From: Pseudorhodobacter sp. PARRP1
Lineage (GTDB): Bacteria; Pseudomonadota; Alphaproteobacteria; Rhodobacterales; Rhodobacteraceae
Assembly (NCBI GenBank): GCA_002256245.1
Contig: NKIU01000004.1
Span: 186,001 to 250,000, forward strand
Direction of reading: 5' to 3'
DNA length: 64,000 nucleotides
In this document: piece by piece, positions 51,942 through 62,495 of the stretch
Layout: each line of letters opens with the position of its first letter
How positions within the stretch are numbered: the first letter of the stretch is position 1
Position numbers and translations under genes: made by a program
Notes under the pieces: generated by a model
The model's database searches: none
Seen by the model: only the letters and a program-made list of their open reading frames with translations
Told to the model about the DNA's origin: nothing

Positions 51942-53498
51942 ATGACACAGCATCAGCGCCTCCTCATCATCGACTTCGGCTCTCAGGTCACGCAACTGAT
52001 TGCGCGCCGCCTGCGCGAGTTGAACGTTTATTGCGAAATCCACCCCTATAATAAGGTCGATGACGCGTTCCTGCAAAGCTTCGCGCCGCAAGCGGTGATC
52101 CTGTCGGGTGGCCCGGATTCGGTGACGCGGCAAGGCTCCCCCCGCGCGCCCGAAGCGCTGTGGTCCTTCGGCGTCCCGGTCTTGGGCATCTGCTACGGCC
52201 AACAGACGATGATGCAGCAACTCGGCGGCCTCGTCGAACACGGCCACGGCACCGCCGAATTCGGCCGCGCTTTCGTCACGCCCACCGCTGAAAGCCTGTC
52301 GATCCTCGATGGCTGGTTCGCAGATGGCCGCGAACAAGTCTGGATGAGCCACGGCGACCATGTCTCGAAAATCGCCCCCGGTTTCCAAGTCTATGGCACC
52401 TCGCCCAACGCCCCCTTCGCCGTCACCGCCGACCCCGCCCGCCACTTCTACGCCGTGCAGTTCCACCCCGAGGTGCATCACACACCGAAGGGCGCGAAAC
52501 TCTACGAAAACTTCGTCCGCCTCGCAGGCTTTACCGGCGACTGGACGATGGGCCTTTACCGCGAACAAGCCATCGCCGCGATCCGGCAGCAGGTTGGCGA
52601 CAAAAAGGTGATCTGCGCTTTGTCGGGCGGCGTTGACAGTTCCGTCACCGCCATCCTGATCCACGAATCCATCGGCGACCAACTCACCTGCGTCTTCGTC
52701 GATCACGGCCTGCTGCGTCTGGGCGAGGCTGAACAGGTCGTCGCGATGTTCCGCGACAACTACAACCTCAACCTGATCCACGCCGACGAATCCGAGCTGT
52801 TCCTCGGGCGCTTGGAAGGCGTCTCCGACCCCGAGCGCAAGCGCAAGATCATCGGTGGCCTGTTCATCGACGTGTTCCAGAAATACGCCAACGGGATCGA
52901 GGGCGCAGAATTTCTCGCCCAAGGCACGCTTTACCCCGATGTGATCGAATCTGTCTCGTTCTCCGGCGGCCCCTCTGTCACCATCAAATCGCACCACAAC
53001 GTCGGCGGCCTTCCCGAAAAGATGGGCCTCAAACTGGTCGAACCGCTGCGCGAACTCTTCAAAGACGAAGTCCGCGCCTTGGGCCGCGAACTCGGCCTGC
53101 CGGCGAGCTTCATCGGCCGCCACCCCTTCCCCGGCCCCGGCCTCGCCATCCGATGCCCCGGCGAAATCACAGTCGAAAAACTCGACATCCTGCGCCAAGC
53201 CGATGCGGTCTATATCGACCAGATCCGCAAACACGGCCTCTACGATGACATCTGGCAAGCCTTCGCCGCCATCCTGCCGATGAAAACCGTGGGCGTGATG
53301 GGCGATGGGCGCACCTATGACTACGCCGTTGGCCTGCGCGCGGTGACAAGCGTGGATGGCATGACCGCCGACACCTACCCGTTCACCCACGATTTCCTCG
53401 GCGAAACCATGACCCGCATCATCAACGAGGTCAAAGGCGTCAACCGGGTGTTCTACGACATCACCTCAAAGCCGCCCGGCACGATCGAACTCGAATGA
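51942..53498 (+). CDS. guaA: GMP synthase (glutamine-hydrolysing)
   Basis: Converts XMP to GMP using ATP and glutamine-derived ammonia. The 518-residue protein has an N-terminal class I amidotransferase (Cys84 in LGICYGQQ; His in QFHPEVHHT near 175), an ATP pyrophosphatase domain with LSGGVDSS near 229, and the C-terminal dimerisation domain ending KPPGTIELE. Codon use here is visibly richer in C at third positions than in the first half of the window, as in its right-hand neighbours. Confidence 0.97.
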   Translation: MTQHQRLLIIDFGSQVTQLIARRLRELNVYCEIHPYNKVDDAFLQSFAPQAVILSGGPDSVTRQGSPRAPEALWSFGVPVLGICYGQQTMMQQLGGLVEHGHGTAEFGRAFVTPTAESLSILDGWFADGREQVWMSHGDHVSKIAPGFQVYGTSPNAPFAVTADPARHFYAVQFHPEVHHTPKGAKLYENFVRLAGFTGDWTMGLYREQAIAAIRQQVGDKKVICALSGGVDSSVTAILIHESIGDQLTCVFVDHGLLRLGEAEQVVAMFRDNYNLNLIHADESELFLGRLEGVSDPERKRKIIGGLFIDVFQKYANGIEGAEFLAQGTLYPDVIESVSFSGGPSVTIKSHHNVGGLPEKMGLKLVEPLRELFKDEVRALGRELGLPASFIGRHPFPGPGLAIRCPGEITVEKLDILRQADAVYIDQIRKHGLYDDIWQAFAAILPMKTVGVMGDGRTYDYAVGLRAVTSVDGMTADTYPFTHDFLGETMTRIINEVKGVNRVFYDITSKPPGTIELE

Positions 53499-53773
53499 TC
53501 AGACTGCGGGGCCACCTCATCTGCGCCACAGCGGAAGAATCAGCCGCTGTGGCGGCCCATGTCGCAGAACACACCCGGCTCAGCCGCGCCGAACCGGGTT
53601 GCCTGTCGTTTGAAGTCACCCCCACTGATGACCCTCTGGTCTGGGAAGTGATGGAAAGCTTCCGCACGCAGGAAGATTTCAACGCACATCAAACCCGCAC
53701 CCGCGCCAGCGCCTGGTTCGAAGCCACCCGCAGCATCCTGCGCGATTTCCGCGTCGAAGCCATCGGCGACTAA
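53495..53773 (+). CDS. Antibiotic biosynthesis monooxygenase-like (ABM) protein
   Basis: A 92-residue single-domain ferredoxin-like alpha/beta barrel protein of the ABM superfamily, which includes quinol monooxygenases (YgiN type). Typical segments are [21 protein letters not shown] and [17 protein letters not shown]. It has no cofactor motif, as is normal. ATG overlaps the guaA stop by 4 bp (ATGA), so the two are coupled, although no metabolic link is obvious. Confidence 0.85.
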   Translation: MIRLRGHLICATAEESAAVAAHVAEHTRLSRAEPGCLSFEVTPTDDPLVWEVMESFRTQEDFNAHQTRTRASAWFEATRSILRDFRVEAIGD

Positions 53774-53785
53774 CGCGCCGCAGCG

Positions 53786-53845
53786 TTTCATCTGTCCATA
53801 AATATCCCGGGGGGCGGCGCAAGCCGGGGGGCTGGCCCCCCTTCC
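53786..53845 (+). repeat. Dispersed intergenic repeat with TTCATCT core, copy 3
   Basis: TTTCATCTGTCC and AAATATCCC are followed by a hairpin GGGGGGC/GCCCCCC (53826-53841). It is more diverged than copies 1 and 2. It lies between the convergent ABM and nitroreductase genes, where it may serve as a terminator. Confidence 0.5.
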
Positions 53846-53936
53846 ACCGCATCCACCACCGCAGCGGCACAAATCCATCCCCGGCAGCGCCGACGCAAGG
53901 GGCTCGATGCCCCGCGCGACGGCTCCTGCTTATCGG

Positions 53937-54536
53937 TCAGACAAACTTGCCATGCGCCACAATCTGCGCCAGCGGCAGACGGTCGTTCGGCGCTTCACGG
54001 GCCTGCAACGCTTCGGGCAGCTTTTCGATGTCGCCATGCTCGCCCACCGCCACAACGCAATGCAGCACATACCCCTCCGGCAACTTCAGGTTTTTCGCCA
54101 GCACATCGCCGTCATACCCCGCCATCGCATGCGCAACCAACCCGGCGTGATGCGCCTGCAAAGCCAGATAACCCCAGGCGGTGCCCGCATCAAAGGTATG
54201 TGACGGATTGGGATTAGCCTTGCCGTCTTTCTGAGCGGTGCTGGCCGAGGCCACAACCACCAAAGCCGCCGCCTTTTCCGCCCAAGACCGGTTGAACGGC
54301 ACCAAAGCCTCGGCAATCTTGCCGAAAGCCGCATCGCCGCGCAAGCCGTAGGCAAAGCGCCAAGGCTGAATGTTCGACGCCGAAGGCGCCCAACGCGCAG
54401 CCTCCAGCACCGCCATCACCTCCGCTTCCGTCAGGGTCTTTTCGGTAAAGCCGCGCGGCGAGAATCGGCTGGTGAATTGCGCATGGATCGGATGGTCGGC
54501 CTTGCGGGTGTTCTTGATGGCGGTGTGAGCGGTCAT
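53937..54536 (-). CDS. Nitroreductase-family protein
   Basis: A 199-residue FMN-dependent nitroreductase-fold protein. The FMN-contacting start SRFSPRGFTEKTLTE and the RWAPSASNIQPWRFA segment (about 48-62) are typical, with a later GTAWGYLALQAHHAGL helix. It probably reduces nitro or quinone compounds with NAD(P)H; the true substrate is unknown. It is divergent from an MFS transporter gene. Confidence 0.9.
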   Translation of the reverse strand: MTAHTAIKNTRKADHPIHAQFTSRFSPRGFTEKTLTEAEVMAVLEAARWAPSASNIQPWRFAYGLRGDAAFGKIAEALVPFNRSWAEKAAALVVVASASTAQKDGKANPNPSHTFDAGTAWGYLALQAHHAGLVAHAMAGYDGDVLAKNLKLPEGYVLHCVVAVGEHGDIEKLPEALQAREAPNDRLPLAQIVAHGKFV

Positions 54537-54680
54537 AACGGGTCCATGTTCAGATCATACTGCCTCAGACATAACGCCGCAGGCGCTTGCAGCAAGGGCG
54601 CGCAGCGCATAGCTGCTGTGCCAAAATGCACGCAACGCGGCCTCTGGCAAAGCGCCGCTGATCGCGATAAGCCTGCGCTT

Positions 54681-55976
54681 ATGTCCGGGCTTTCGCAAAA
54701 CTTCCTGTTTCGCCATCGTGATTTCGGCCTGTTCTGGGGCGGAATGGCCCTGGTGAACATCGCGGCCCAGATCGAAGCCGTCACCATCGGCTGGCAAATC
54801 TACGCATTGGGGCGGGCCACGCTGTCGATCGAAGAAAGCGCGTTTCTGGTCGGCATGGTCGGCCTGTGCCAATTTCTGCCGCTGTTCGTCCTTACCCTTT
54901 GGGCTGGATCACTCGCCGACCGCTATTCCCGCCGCCGCATCGTGATGCTGGCGCTGCTGGCCGAAACAGTCGGCGTGCTGGGGCTGGTGGCGCTCGCGCT
55001 GCACCCCGAGCCGGGCTTCACCGCCATTTTCGCCATCGCCGCCCTGTTCGGCGCCGCGCGCGCCTTCCTGTCGCCTGCGGCCTCGGCCTTGGTGCCGATG
55101 CTGGTGCCGAAAGCCGACATGCCGCAGGCGATTTCGCTGAAAAGCCTAAGCTGGCAAGGCGCTGTGATCATCGGGCCATGGCTGGGCGGTATGCTCTGCG
55201 CCATCTCGACCGCCGCTGCCTACACCACCACCGCCGCCCTTTACCTCCTCGGCATCGCGGTGATCCTGCTGATGCGCGCCAACACCACACCCGAGCGGCA
55301 ACCGGGCAGCCCATGGGCGCAGATCAAAGAGGGCCTCGCCTACACCTTCCACAACAAGATCGTGTTCGGCGCGATCTCGCTGGATCTGTTCGCGGTGCTG
55401 CTGGGCGGGGCTACCGCCCTGCTGCCTGCTTTCGCCAGCGACATCCTGCATGTCGGGCCCGAGGGCTTTGGCATCCTGCGCTCTGGCCCGGCGATTGGCG
55501 CGGTGCTGATGGCGCTGGCGCTGGCGCGCTGGCCGCTCAAACGCCGCGCCGGGGTGCGGATGTTCTGGGCGGTGGCGGCCTTTGGTCTGGCAACCGTGGT
55601 GTTTGGCCTATCAAAAAACATGTATCTGTCGGTCGCGGCCCTCGCCGTGCTGGGGGCTGCCGACATGATCTCGGTCTATGTGCGCCAAACCCTGGTGCAG
55701 ATCGTCACCCCCGATCACATGCGCGGGCGGGTGTCTTCGGTATCTGGCCTGTTTATCTCGGGCTCGAACGAGTTGGGCGAGTTCGAATCCGGCGTGGTTT
55801 CCCGCTTCCTTGGCCCGGTTGGGGCTGCGGTGTTCGGCGGCATCGGCACGATGATCGTCACCGGCACATGGGCCTGGATGTTCCCCGCCCTGCGCAAAGC
55901 TGACCGTCTGGACGGCTCCACCCCCGACACCGAAACCATCCAGCCCCATTCGATAACCTCGCAGGTCAGCCAATGA
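54681..55976 (+). CDS. MFS transporter (enterobactin exporter-like group)
   Basis: A 431-residue major facilitator with about 12 membrane segments. It opens FRHRDFGLFWGG and has a motif A variant GSLADRYSRRRI, the style of the EntS/MFS_3 group that includes siderophore and macrolide exporters. The substrate is unknown. I chose ATG 54681; the longer frame upstream lacks coding character and crosses the divergent promoter region. The stop overlaps the EamA gene by 4 bp. Confidence 0.87.
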   Translation: MSGLSQNFLFRHRDFGLFWGGMALVNIAAQIEAVTIGWQIYALGRATLSIEESAFLVGMVGLCQFLPLFVLTLWAGSLADRYSRRRIVMLALLAETVGVLGLVALALHPEPGFTAIFAIAALFGAARAFLSPAASALVPMLVPKADMPQAISLKSLSWQGAVIIGPWLGGMLCAISTAAAYTTTAALYLLGIAVILLMRANTTPERQPGSPWAQIKEGLAYTFHNKIVFGAISLDLFAVLLGGATALLPAFASDILHVGPEGFGILRSGPAIGAVLMALALARWPLKRRAGVRMFWAVAAFGLATVVFGLSKNMYLSVAALAVLGAADMISVYVRQTLVQIVTPDHMRGRVSSVSGLFISGSNELGEFESGVVSRFLGPVGAAVFGGIGTMIVTGTWAWMFPALRKADRLDGSTPDTETIQPHSITSQVSQ

Positions 55977-56872
55977 CCGCGCCGCTTTCCCCGGCGATCC
56001 GCGCGGCCCTGTGGATGATCGGCTCGATCCTCGCGTTCTCGGCGATGGCGATTGCCGCCAAGCAGATCGGCAACCGCCACGACAGTTTTGAGATCATGAC
56101 CGTGCGCTCCGCCGTGGGCTTTGTGCTGGTGCTGGCACTGGCCACCGCCACGGGTCGGCTGCACGACATCAACGCCCGCAACCTCGGCGGCCACGCCCTG
56201 CGCAACATTATCCACTTCACCGGGCAAAACCTGTGGTTCTGGGCGCTGACGATGATCCCGCTCGCCCAGCTTTTCGCCATCGAATTCACCTCGCCGCTTT
56301 GGGTCGTTCTGCTCGCCGCCCTGCTATTGGGAGAGCGGTTGACCCGCATCCGCCTGTTTGCAGCCGCCTTGGGCTTTGTTGGCGTGCTGATCGTCGCCCA
56401 CCCCGACCTTGCCCATCTTAACCCCGGCGTGCTGGCGGCGGCAGGCTCGGCGTTTTGTTTTGCCGCAACCAATGTGGTCACCAAAAAGCTGACCGCGGGC
56501 CTGTCTATCCTGTGCATCCTGTTCTGGCTGACGCTGATGCAGTTTTTCATGGGCCTTGGCGCGGCGCTGCTGGACGGTGTCTTTCACCTGCCCACCGCCG
56601 CCACGCTGCCGTGGCTGTGCGTGATCGGTCTTGCCGGGGTAAGCGCGCATTACTGCGTCACCGCCGCGTTGAAGCTGGCCCCCGCCTCTTACGTGATGCC
56701 GCTGGATTTCCTGCGCCTGCCGCTGATCGCGGTCGTCGGTGCCGTGGTTTACGCCGAGCCGTTTGATCCTTACGTCGTCCTCGGCGCTGTGGTGATTTTT
56801 GCCGGGATCTGGCTGAACATCCGCAGCGAAATCCGCTCCAAAGGCCACACCCACCCAATCACAACCCCGTGA
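55973..56872 (+). CDS. EamA/DMT-family transporter
   Basis: A 299-residue drug/metabolite transporter with ten membrane segments in two EamA repeats (about 10-140 and 150-290). Segments IPLAQLFAIEFTSPLWVVLLA and PASYVMPLDFLRLPLIAV mark the ends of each repeat. Such proteins export metabolites or amino-acid derivatives; the substrate is unknown. ATG overlaps the upstream MFS gene stop (ATGA), so two exporters are made from one transcript. Confidence 0.88.
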   Translation: MTAPLSPAIRAALWMIGSILAFSAMAIAAKQIGNRHDSFEIMTVRSAVGFVLVLALATATGRLHDINARNLGGHALRNIIHFTGQNLWFWALTMIPLAQLFAIEFTSPLWVVLLAALLLGERLTRIRLFAAALGFVGVLIVAHPDLAHLNPGVLAAAGSAFCFAATNVVTKKLTAGLSILCILFWLTLMQFFMGLGAALLDGVFHLPTAATLPWLCVIGLAGVSAHYCVTAALKLAPASYVMPLDFLRLPLIAVVGAVVYAEPFDPYVVLGAVVIFAGIWLNIRSEIRSKGHTHPITTP

Positions 56873-56998
56873 CGCCGCGTCATTGATTGACCGATCCGCA
56901 GCCTTGCGCTTAGCGTGACATATCACCGCACCAACCGCATCAACCCACGGCAAAGCTGGGACATGCCAAGGCGCTGCATCGCTTTCGGGGAGGACACC

Positions 56999-58105
56999 AT
57001 GAAGCACATCATCACAGCCCTTGGCGCTTTGGCCATGACCACGACACTCGCGCAGGCAGGTGGTATTGATCGTTCTGGACAAGACGTCGGGATTCTGTTT
57101 GAAAAGGGCCGCATCGTCGAACTCAGCTTTGGCAATGTGACACCAAACGTCAAAGGGACCGATGTGCTCGGCAACAAGATCGGCAATGTGGCTGACAGCT
57201 TTATTCAGGGCAGCATCGGCTTCAAGGCAGATATCAACGACAAACTTTCTTACGCTGTAATCCTCGACGCGCCCTTTGCTGCCGACATCGAATACGGCGG
57301 CAGCCCCGCCGCAACGATGCTGGGCGGCACCACCGCGACCGCCAACTCTACCGCTTTGACCGGTCTGCTGCGTTACAAATTCGATGACCGGACGAGCGTT
57401 TACGGCGGCCTGCGCCTGCAACAGGCCTCGGCGCATATCGACCTGCGTGGCTTGGCTTACGGCGGGTTGAACGGCTATTCGGTTGATCTGGGCACCGATA
57501 ATAAGGTGGGCTATGTCGTCGGCGCAGCTTACGAGATTCCGGATATCGCCTTGCGGGTCGCCCTGACCTACAACTCCGAAATCGAGCATAACTTCGACAC
57601 GGTTGAAACTGTCGGTCCGTTCCCGTTTGGTGTTGGCAAAACCAAGGTGAAAACCCCGCAGTCCGTCAACCTTGATTTCCAAAGCGGTATTGCCAAGGAT
57701 ACTCTGGTTTTCGGCTCGGTCCGTTGGGCCGACTGGTCGTCGTTCACCCTGAACCCGGCCTCGTTCACGGCAGTGTCGCCTGGTGGCTTGATCGATCTGG
57801 AAGACACCGTGACCTACACCCTGGGCATCGGCCGCAAGTTCAACGAAACCTGGTCGGGCGCGTTCTCGCTGACCTATGAAGACAAGGCCAACCCGCTGGT
57901 CTCGCCACTTGCTCCGACCAATGGCTTCTTCGGGGCCACGATTGCGGGCGTTTACACCAAAGACAACATGAAGATCACCGCTGGCATCAACTACACCCAT
58001 TTGGGCGACGCCAAACCTGAAACCGGCACGCCAGATGTGGCGCGGGCAGACTTCACCGGCAACGATGCGGTGGGCGTTGGCGTAAAGGTCGCCTTCACCT
58101 TCTGA
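56999..58105 (+). CDS. OmpP1/FadL-family outer membrane protein
   Basis: A 368-residue outer membrane beta-barrel of the FadL/TodX family, whose members pass long-chain fatty acids or hydrophobic compounds. A signal peptide (1-20, cleavage after AQA) is followed by a shorter hatch than in E. coli FadL, alternating barrel strands such as TVTYTLGIGRKFNETW, and a terminal Phe (KVAFTF). ATG 56999 follows GGGGAGGA. A terminator follows the gene. Confidence 0.88.
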   Translation: MKHIITALGALAMTTTLAQAGGIDRSGQDVGILFEKGRIVELSFGNVTPNVKGTDVLGNKIGNVADSFIQGSIGFKADINDKLSYAVILDAPFAADIEYGGSPAATMLGGTTATANSTALTGLLRYKFDDRTSVYGGLRLQQASAHIDLRGLAYGGLNGYSVDLGTDNKVGYVVGAAYEIPDIALRVALTYNSEIEHNFDTVETVGPFPFGVGKTKVKTPQSVNLDFQSGIAKDTLVFGSVRWADWSSFTLNPASFTAVSPGGLIDLEDTVTYTLGIGRKFNETWSGAFSLTYEDKANPLVSPLAPTNGFFGATIAGVYTKDNMKITAGINYTHLGDAKPETGTPDVARADFTGNDAVGVGVKVAFTF

Positions 58106-58123
58106 ACAGCCGAGTTTTTTCAT

Positions 58124-58149
58124 ACGGCCCTGCAGTTTTGCGGGGCCGT
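58124..58149 (+). terminator. Terminator after the FadL-like gene
   Basis: ACGGCCC and GGGCCGT, extended inward by a G-U and a G-C pair, close an 8-nt loop and end in TTTCTC. Confidence 0.75.
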
Positions 58150-58214
58150 TTCTCATTTGCGAAGCCCCCGTTTGCGCGTTAACAAAGCGCCACAAAAGGC
58201 CAGCGGAGGGCGCG

Positions 58215-59099
58215 ATGATCTACACATCAGGACAAGACTATCGCGCGTCACCCCAAAAGCGGGTGCTGCTGTTTGGCATGTCGGGCTTGGGCAAGACCTA
58301 CCTCGCCAACATGCTGCGCGATGCGGGCCAAGCCGGCGCGGGCGGTTGGTTTCACTATTCGGTCGATTACCGCATCGGCACCCGCTACATGAACGAATTC
58401 ATCGCCGATAATTTCAAGCGCGAGGCGATGAAAGTGCCCTTGCTGCGCGAGTTGCTGATGTCGGATTCGGTCTATATCGCCTCGAACATCACCTTCAACA
58501 ACCTCGCGCCCTTGTCCACCTACCTTGGCAAGCCGGGCGATCCGGCGCGTGGCGGCATCGCCTTTGCCGAATATCAGCGCCGTCAGGCCGAACATGCGCA
58601 GGCCGAAATCTCGGCCATGCTCGACGTGCCGCGCTTTGTGGAACGTGCGCAGAATATCTACGGATATCAGAACTTTATCTGCGATACTTCAGGTTCAATC
58701 TGCGAAGTGGTTGATGCTGAAAACCCCGCCGATCCGGTGATGCGCGCACTGGCGGACAATCAACTTCTGGTCTGGATCAAAGGCTCGGATGCCCACAAGG
58801 CCGAACTGGCCCGCCGCTTTGATCGCAGTCCCAAGCCGATGTATTACCGCCCGGATTTCTTGTTGAAGTTATGGGCGGAATACCTTGATCAGCAAAGCAA
58901 ATCCGCGACAGAGGTCGATCCCGACGCCTTCCTGCGCTTTGGCTATGCGCGCCTGCTTGACCACCGCCAGCCGCGTTATGCCGCAATGGCGCGCTGGGGC
59001 ATCACCGTGACCGCCGAGGAAGTCGCGCAGGTGAAAACCCCCGCCGATTTCGATGACATGATTGCGACCGCCCTTGATCGCCCCCAAACCCACGCCTAA
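58215..59099 (+). CDS. P-loop ATPase/kinase-like protein of unknown function
   Basis: A 294-residue cytosolic protein with Walker A GMSGLGKT (21-28) directly after a hydrophobic strand (RVLLF). The rest does not match a family I can name; FICDTSGSICEVVD near 155-168 could supply a Walker B-like acid. It is rich in charged helices toward the end. It precedes metA by 25 bp on the same strand, so the two are likely co-transcribed. I infer nucleotide binding only; it might be a small-molecule kinase. Confidence 0.75.
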   Translation: MIYTSGQDYRASPQKRVLLFGMSGLGKTYLANMLRDAGQAGAGGWFHYSVDYRIGTRYMNEFIADNFKREAMKVPLLRELLMSDSVYIASNITFNNLAPLSTYLGKPGDPARGGIAFAEYQRRQAEHAQAEISAMLDVPRFVERAQNIYGYQNFICDTSGSICEVVDAENPADPVMRALADNQLLVWIKGSDAHKAELARRFDRSPKPMYYRPDFLLKLWAEYLDQQSKSATEVDPDAFLRFGYARLLDHRQPRYAAMARWGITVTAEEVAQVKTPADFDDMIATALDRPQTHA

Positions 59100-59124
59100 C
59101 TCTCGATAAAATCAGGATAAACCC

Positions 59125-60042
59125 ATGCCGATCACCCTGCCCGCCACCCTGCCCGCCTTTGACGTTCTGCGGAACGAAGGCGTCATGGTGATGTCGCCCG
59201 AACGGGCGCAGGCGCAGGAAATCCGGCCCCTGCGCATCGGTCTTCTCAACCTGATGCCGAAGAAAATCCAGACCGAGAACCAATTTGCCCGCCTGATCGG
59301 GGCGACGCCCTTGCAGATTGATTTCCAACTGATCCGCATGTCGGAACATCAGGCGAAAAACACCGCCGCCGACCACATGGAAACCTTCTACCGCCCGTTT
59401 CAGGATGTGAAATCCGAGAAATTCGACGGCCTGATCATCACCGGCGCCCCCATCGAACATCTGCCGTTTGAAGACGTCACCTATTGGGACGAACTTTGCG
59501 AGGTGATGGATTGGACGCAGACCAACGTGTTCTCGACCTTTGGCGTCTGCTGGGGCGGCATGGCGATGATCAACCATTTCCACGGCGTGAAAAAGCACAT
59601 GCTCGATCACAAGGCCTTCGGCTGCTTCCGCCACCAGAACCTTGCGCCCACCTCGCCCTTCCTGCGCGGGTTTTCCGATGATTTCGTGATCCCCGTCAGC
59701 CGTTGGACCGAGATGAAACAGCCCGAGATTGATGCCGCCCCCGGCCTGCGCACCCTGCTTGGCAGCGATCAGGTCGGCCCCTGTCTGGTGGAAGACCCCG
59801 CGCACCGCGCGCTTTATATTTTCAACCATTTCGAATACGACAGCGACACGCTGAAGCAGGAGTATGACCGTGACGTCGCCGCAGGCACCCCGATCAATGT
59901 GCCGGATAATTACTACCCGAACGACAATCCCGCCCTACCTCCGCTGAACCGCTGGCGCAGCCACGCGCATTTGCTTTACGGCAACTGGATCAACGAAATT
60001 TATCAGGGCACGCCTTATGAGATGGCAGAAATTGGCCGCTAA
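59125..60042 (+). CDS. metA: Homoserine O-acetyltransferase, MetA type
   Basis: Acylates homoserine in methionine synthesis. The 305-residue MetA-fold protein has the catalytic Cys142 (FGVCWGG), His235 and Glu237 (FNHFEY). Residue 111 in TGAPIE is Glu. In characterised MetA enzymes Glu111 selects acetyl-CoA and Gly111 succinyl-CoA, so this is probably an acetyltransferase although databases often name it succinyltransferase. The next gene overlaps its end by 26 bp. Confidence 0.94.
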   Translation: MPITLPATLPAFDVLRNEGVMVMSPERAQAQEIRPLRIGLLNLMPKKIQTENQFARLIGATPLQIDFQLIRMSEHQAKNTAADHMETFYRPFQDVKSEKFDGLIITGAPIEHLPFEDVTYWDELCEVMDWTQTNVFSTFGVCWGGMAMINHFHGVKKHMLDHKAFGCFRHQNLAPTSPFLRGFSDDFVIPVSRWTEMKQPEIDAAPGLRTLLGSDQVGPCLVEDPAHRALYIFNHFEYDSDTLKQEYDRDVAAGTPINVPDNYYPNDNPALPPLNRWRSHAHLLYGNWINEIYQGTPYEMAEIGR

Positions 60043-60982
60043 GCTGTTGATAAGCGCCGCCCTTCTGGGCGGTGTCGCGGTTGCAACCCAGTGGCGGGCG
60101 CAGGTGCGCGAGGCCGCGATCATGGCCGAATATCCGCCAGAGGGTCAGTTTCTGACCGTCAACGGCGCGCAAGTGCATGTCTATGTATCGGGCCAAGGCC
60201 CCGACCTGATCCTGATCCACGGTGCTTCCGGCAATGCCCGCGACATGACCGTGGCGCTGGCCGCCGATCTGGAAAAATCCTACCGCGTTATTGCCTTTGA
60301 CCGCCCCGGCCTTGGCTGGTCAGACCCGATCCCCGACCAATCCATCCGCGGCCAAGCCCTGCATCTGTCGGCGGCCGCCGCGCAACTCAATGTCAAAAAC
60401 CCGATCATCGTCGGCCAAAGCTATGGCGGCTCTGTCACCCTCGCCTGGGCGCTGTTCGCGCCCGTCAAACCCCGCGCGCTGGTGCTGATCTCTGCCCCCT
60501 CGCTGCCTTGGCCCGGCCCGCTGGATATCTTTTACCGGCTGACCGCCAACCCGGTAGGCTCGGCCCTCATCCCGCCGCTGGCCACCGCCTTCACCCCCGA
60601 CAGCTATCTGCAAACCACCATCGCAAGCATTTTCGCCCCCGATCCGGTGCCCCCCGGCTATGCCCGCGCCATCGCCGCCGAACTGACCCTGCGCCGAAGC
60701 GCCCTGCGCGCCAATTTCGCGCAGGTGAACAGCCTGCGCCCCGAAATCGTCGCGCAAGAACCGCTTTATCCGCAACTGACCCTGCCAATCGAGATGATCC
60801 ACGGCACAGCAGACACCATTGTGCCGCTGCATATCCACTCCGAACCCTTCGCCACGCGGATGCCCAACGCGCATCTCACCATCATTCCCGGCGCGGGCCA
60901 CATGCCGCACTACAGCCACCGGGCCGAGACACTGGCCGCAATCGAACGCGCCGCATTGCGCGCGCCACTGCAATCGCCATAG
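60017..60982 (+). CDS. Alpha/beta hydrolase with N-terminal membrane anchor
   Basis: A 321-residue alpha/beta hydrolase. A hydrophobic N-terminus (8-24) suggests a membrane anchor or uncleaved signal. The oxyanion segment is [11 protein letters not shown], the nucleophile Ser135 lies in VGQSYGGS, and a late GAGHMPHYS supplies the catalytic histidine. The fold resembles epoxide hydrolase/haloperoxidase types; the substrate is unknown. The ATG lies within the metA end, in another frame, so it is translationally coupled to metA. Confidence 0.87.
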   Translation: MRWQKLAAKLLISAALLGGVAVATQWRAQVREAAIMAEYPPEGQFLTVNGAQVHVYVSGQGPDLILIHGASGNARDMTVALAADLEKSYRVIAFDRPGLGWSDPIPDQSIRGQALHLSAAAAQLNVKNPIIVGQSYGGSVTLAWALFAPVKPRALVLISAPSLPWPGPLDIFYRLTANPVGSALIPPLATAFTPDSYLQTTIASIFAPDPVPPGYARAIAAELTLRRSALRANFAQVNSLRPEIVAQEPLYPQLTLPIEMIHGTADTIVPLHIHSEPFATRMPNAHLTIIPGAGHMPHYSHRAETLAAIERAALRAPLQSP

Positions 60983-61011
60983 TGGGGCCAAACCCCAAGC
61001 TGGAGGAAACC

Positions 61012-61884
61012 ATGGACCTGCCCTTTGACGGCGCGATCAGCCGCTATTTCAAGGAAGCCGCCCCGAAAGAGGTGCGCAAGACCATCGAAAAGGCCAGCAA
61101 GGATGAAATCCTGTGGAAGGAATATCCCTACCGCGAGGAGATGAAGAAATCCGACTATAAAACGCATATGGAAGCGCTTCAGGTGCAACTGGTGCGCATG
61201 GCCGCCGACATCAAGGCCACCGGCAAGCGCATGGTGGTGGTGTTCGAAGGTCGCGATGCCGCAGGCAAGGGTGGTGCTATTTCTGCTGCGCACGAAAACC
61301 TCAACCCGCGTGTCGCGGGCATTGTGGCGCTGTCAAAACCCACCGAGCGTGAGGCCGCGCAGTGGTATTTCCAGCGCTACGTCGATTGGCTGCCCGCCGC
61401 AGGAGAGATCGCCTTCTTCGACCGTTCCTGGTATAACCGCGGCATTGTCGAGCATGTTTTTGGCTTTTGCACCCCCGAACAGCGCGCGAAGTTCTTCCGG
61501 CAACTGCCTGAATTTGAACGGATGTTGGTGGATGAAGGCATCATCCTTGTCAAACTTTGGCTTGAGGTCGGTCAGGCCGAACAGTTGCATCGCTTTCTCG
61601 ACCGCGAGCAAGACCCGCTGAAGCAATGGAAGCTTTCCCAGATCGACATTGATGGCTTGGCGAAATGGCAGGAATATTGCGCGGCGATTGATGAGACTTT
61701 CGCGCAAAGCCATTTCAAATACGCGCCTTGGACGGTGATCTTGTCGGATGACAAACTGCGCACCCGCATCTGTGCCATCCAGAACATCCTGCTGTCGGTC
61801 GATTACAAGGGCAAGGATCTGGCGGTGATCGGCGAGATTGACAAGAACATCTGCGGCGGCCCCAAAATCCGGCCAAAAGGGTGA
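61012..61884 (+). CDS. ppk2: Polyphosphate kinase 2
   Basis: Transfers phosphate between polyphosphate and nucleotides. The 290-residue single-domain PPK2 has Walker [10 protein letters not shown] (80-88), the lid region [17 protein letters not shown] and Walker [10 protein letters not shown]. Single-domain length and these motifs suggest class I (nucleoside diphosphate to triphosphate), but class cannot be fixed by eye. ATG 61012 follows TGGAGGAAA; the longer frame upstream overlaps the hydrolase gene and is rejected. Confidence 0.94.
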   Translation: MDLPFDGAISRYFKEAAPKEVRKTIEKASKDEILWKEYPYREEMKKSDYKTHMEALQVQLVRMAADIKATGKRMVVVFEGRDAAGKGGAISAAHENLNPRVAGIVALSKPTEREAAQWYFQRYVDWLPAAGEIAFFDRSWYNRGIVEHVFGFCTPEQRAKFFRQLPEFERMLVDEGIILVKLWLEVGQAEQLHRFLDREQDPLKQWKLSQIDIDGLAKWQEYCAAIDETFAQSHFKYAPWTVILSDDKLRTRICAIQNILLSVDYKGKDLAVIGEIDKNICGGPKIRPKG

Positions 61885-62495
61885 AACGTGGCTACCATCA
61901 CGGCAATCTGCGGCAAGCCTTGGTCGAAGCAGCCCTGACGCTGATCGCAGACCAAGGCCCGAACGGCTTTACCCTGTCCGAAGCCGCCAAGGCCGCCGAT
62001 GTCACCCCCGCCGCCGTCTATCGCCATTTCGCCGGCCGCGATGATCTGATCGCCGAGGTCGCGCGCCAAGGCTACGACATTTTCGCAGCCCTAATGGAGT
62101 TCGCCTATAACAACGGCCAGCCCACCGCTTTGGCGGCGTTTGAGGCCACCGGCCGCGCCTATCTGGCCTTCGCGCGCAAATATCCGGGGCATTACATGGC
62201 GATGTTCGAATCCGGCCTTAGCCTGCAAGCCCACCCCGACCTGGCCATCGTGGCACAAAAAGCCCGCGCGGTGCTGGAACAGGCCGCCGAGCATCTGTCG
62301 CAACACCTGCCCGTCGGTAAACGCCCGCCGTCGTCGATGTTTTCGGCGCATATCTGGGCGATGAGCCACGGCGTTGTCGAGCTTTACATGCGCGGCGCAC
62401 CCGGTGCCAAAAGCCCATTCCCGCCCGAAGACCTGCTCGAGGCTGGCATCGGCATCTACCTGCGCGGCCTTGGCCTGTTGCGCCCCGACGCCTAA
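61881..62495 (+). CDS. TetR/AcrR-family regulator
   Basis: A 204-residue TetR-type repressor with N-terminal HTH ([14 protein letters not shown] then [21 protein letters not shown], about 13-51) and a helical ligand-binding domain with a TetR_C WHG-like end. The start is GTG 61881, overlapping the ppk2 stop (GTGA), so it is made with ppk2. Its target could be the ppk2 operon or a distant gene; no operator was identified. Confidence 0.88.
   Translation: MKRGYHHGNLRQALVEAALTLIADQGPNGFTLSEAAKAADVTPAAVYRHFAGRDDLIAEVARQGYDIFAALMEFAYNNGQPTALAAFEATGRAYLAFARKYPGHYMAMFESGLSLQAHPDLAIVAQKARAVLEQAAEHLSQHLPVGKRPPSSMFSAHIWAMSHGVVELYMRGAPGAKSPFPPEDLLEAGIGIYLRGLGLLRPDA

Noticed and set aside
51930-53390. 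A long minus-strand frame opposite guaA
   Set aside because: Antisense shadow; guaA is unmistakable on the plus strand.
58150-58214. SAM-type riboswitch ahead of the metA transcription unit
   Set aside because: A GCGCGTTAACAAAGCGCC stretch suggested one, but it does not fit the SAM-II or SAM/SAH consensus as I remember them.
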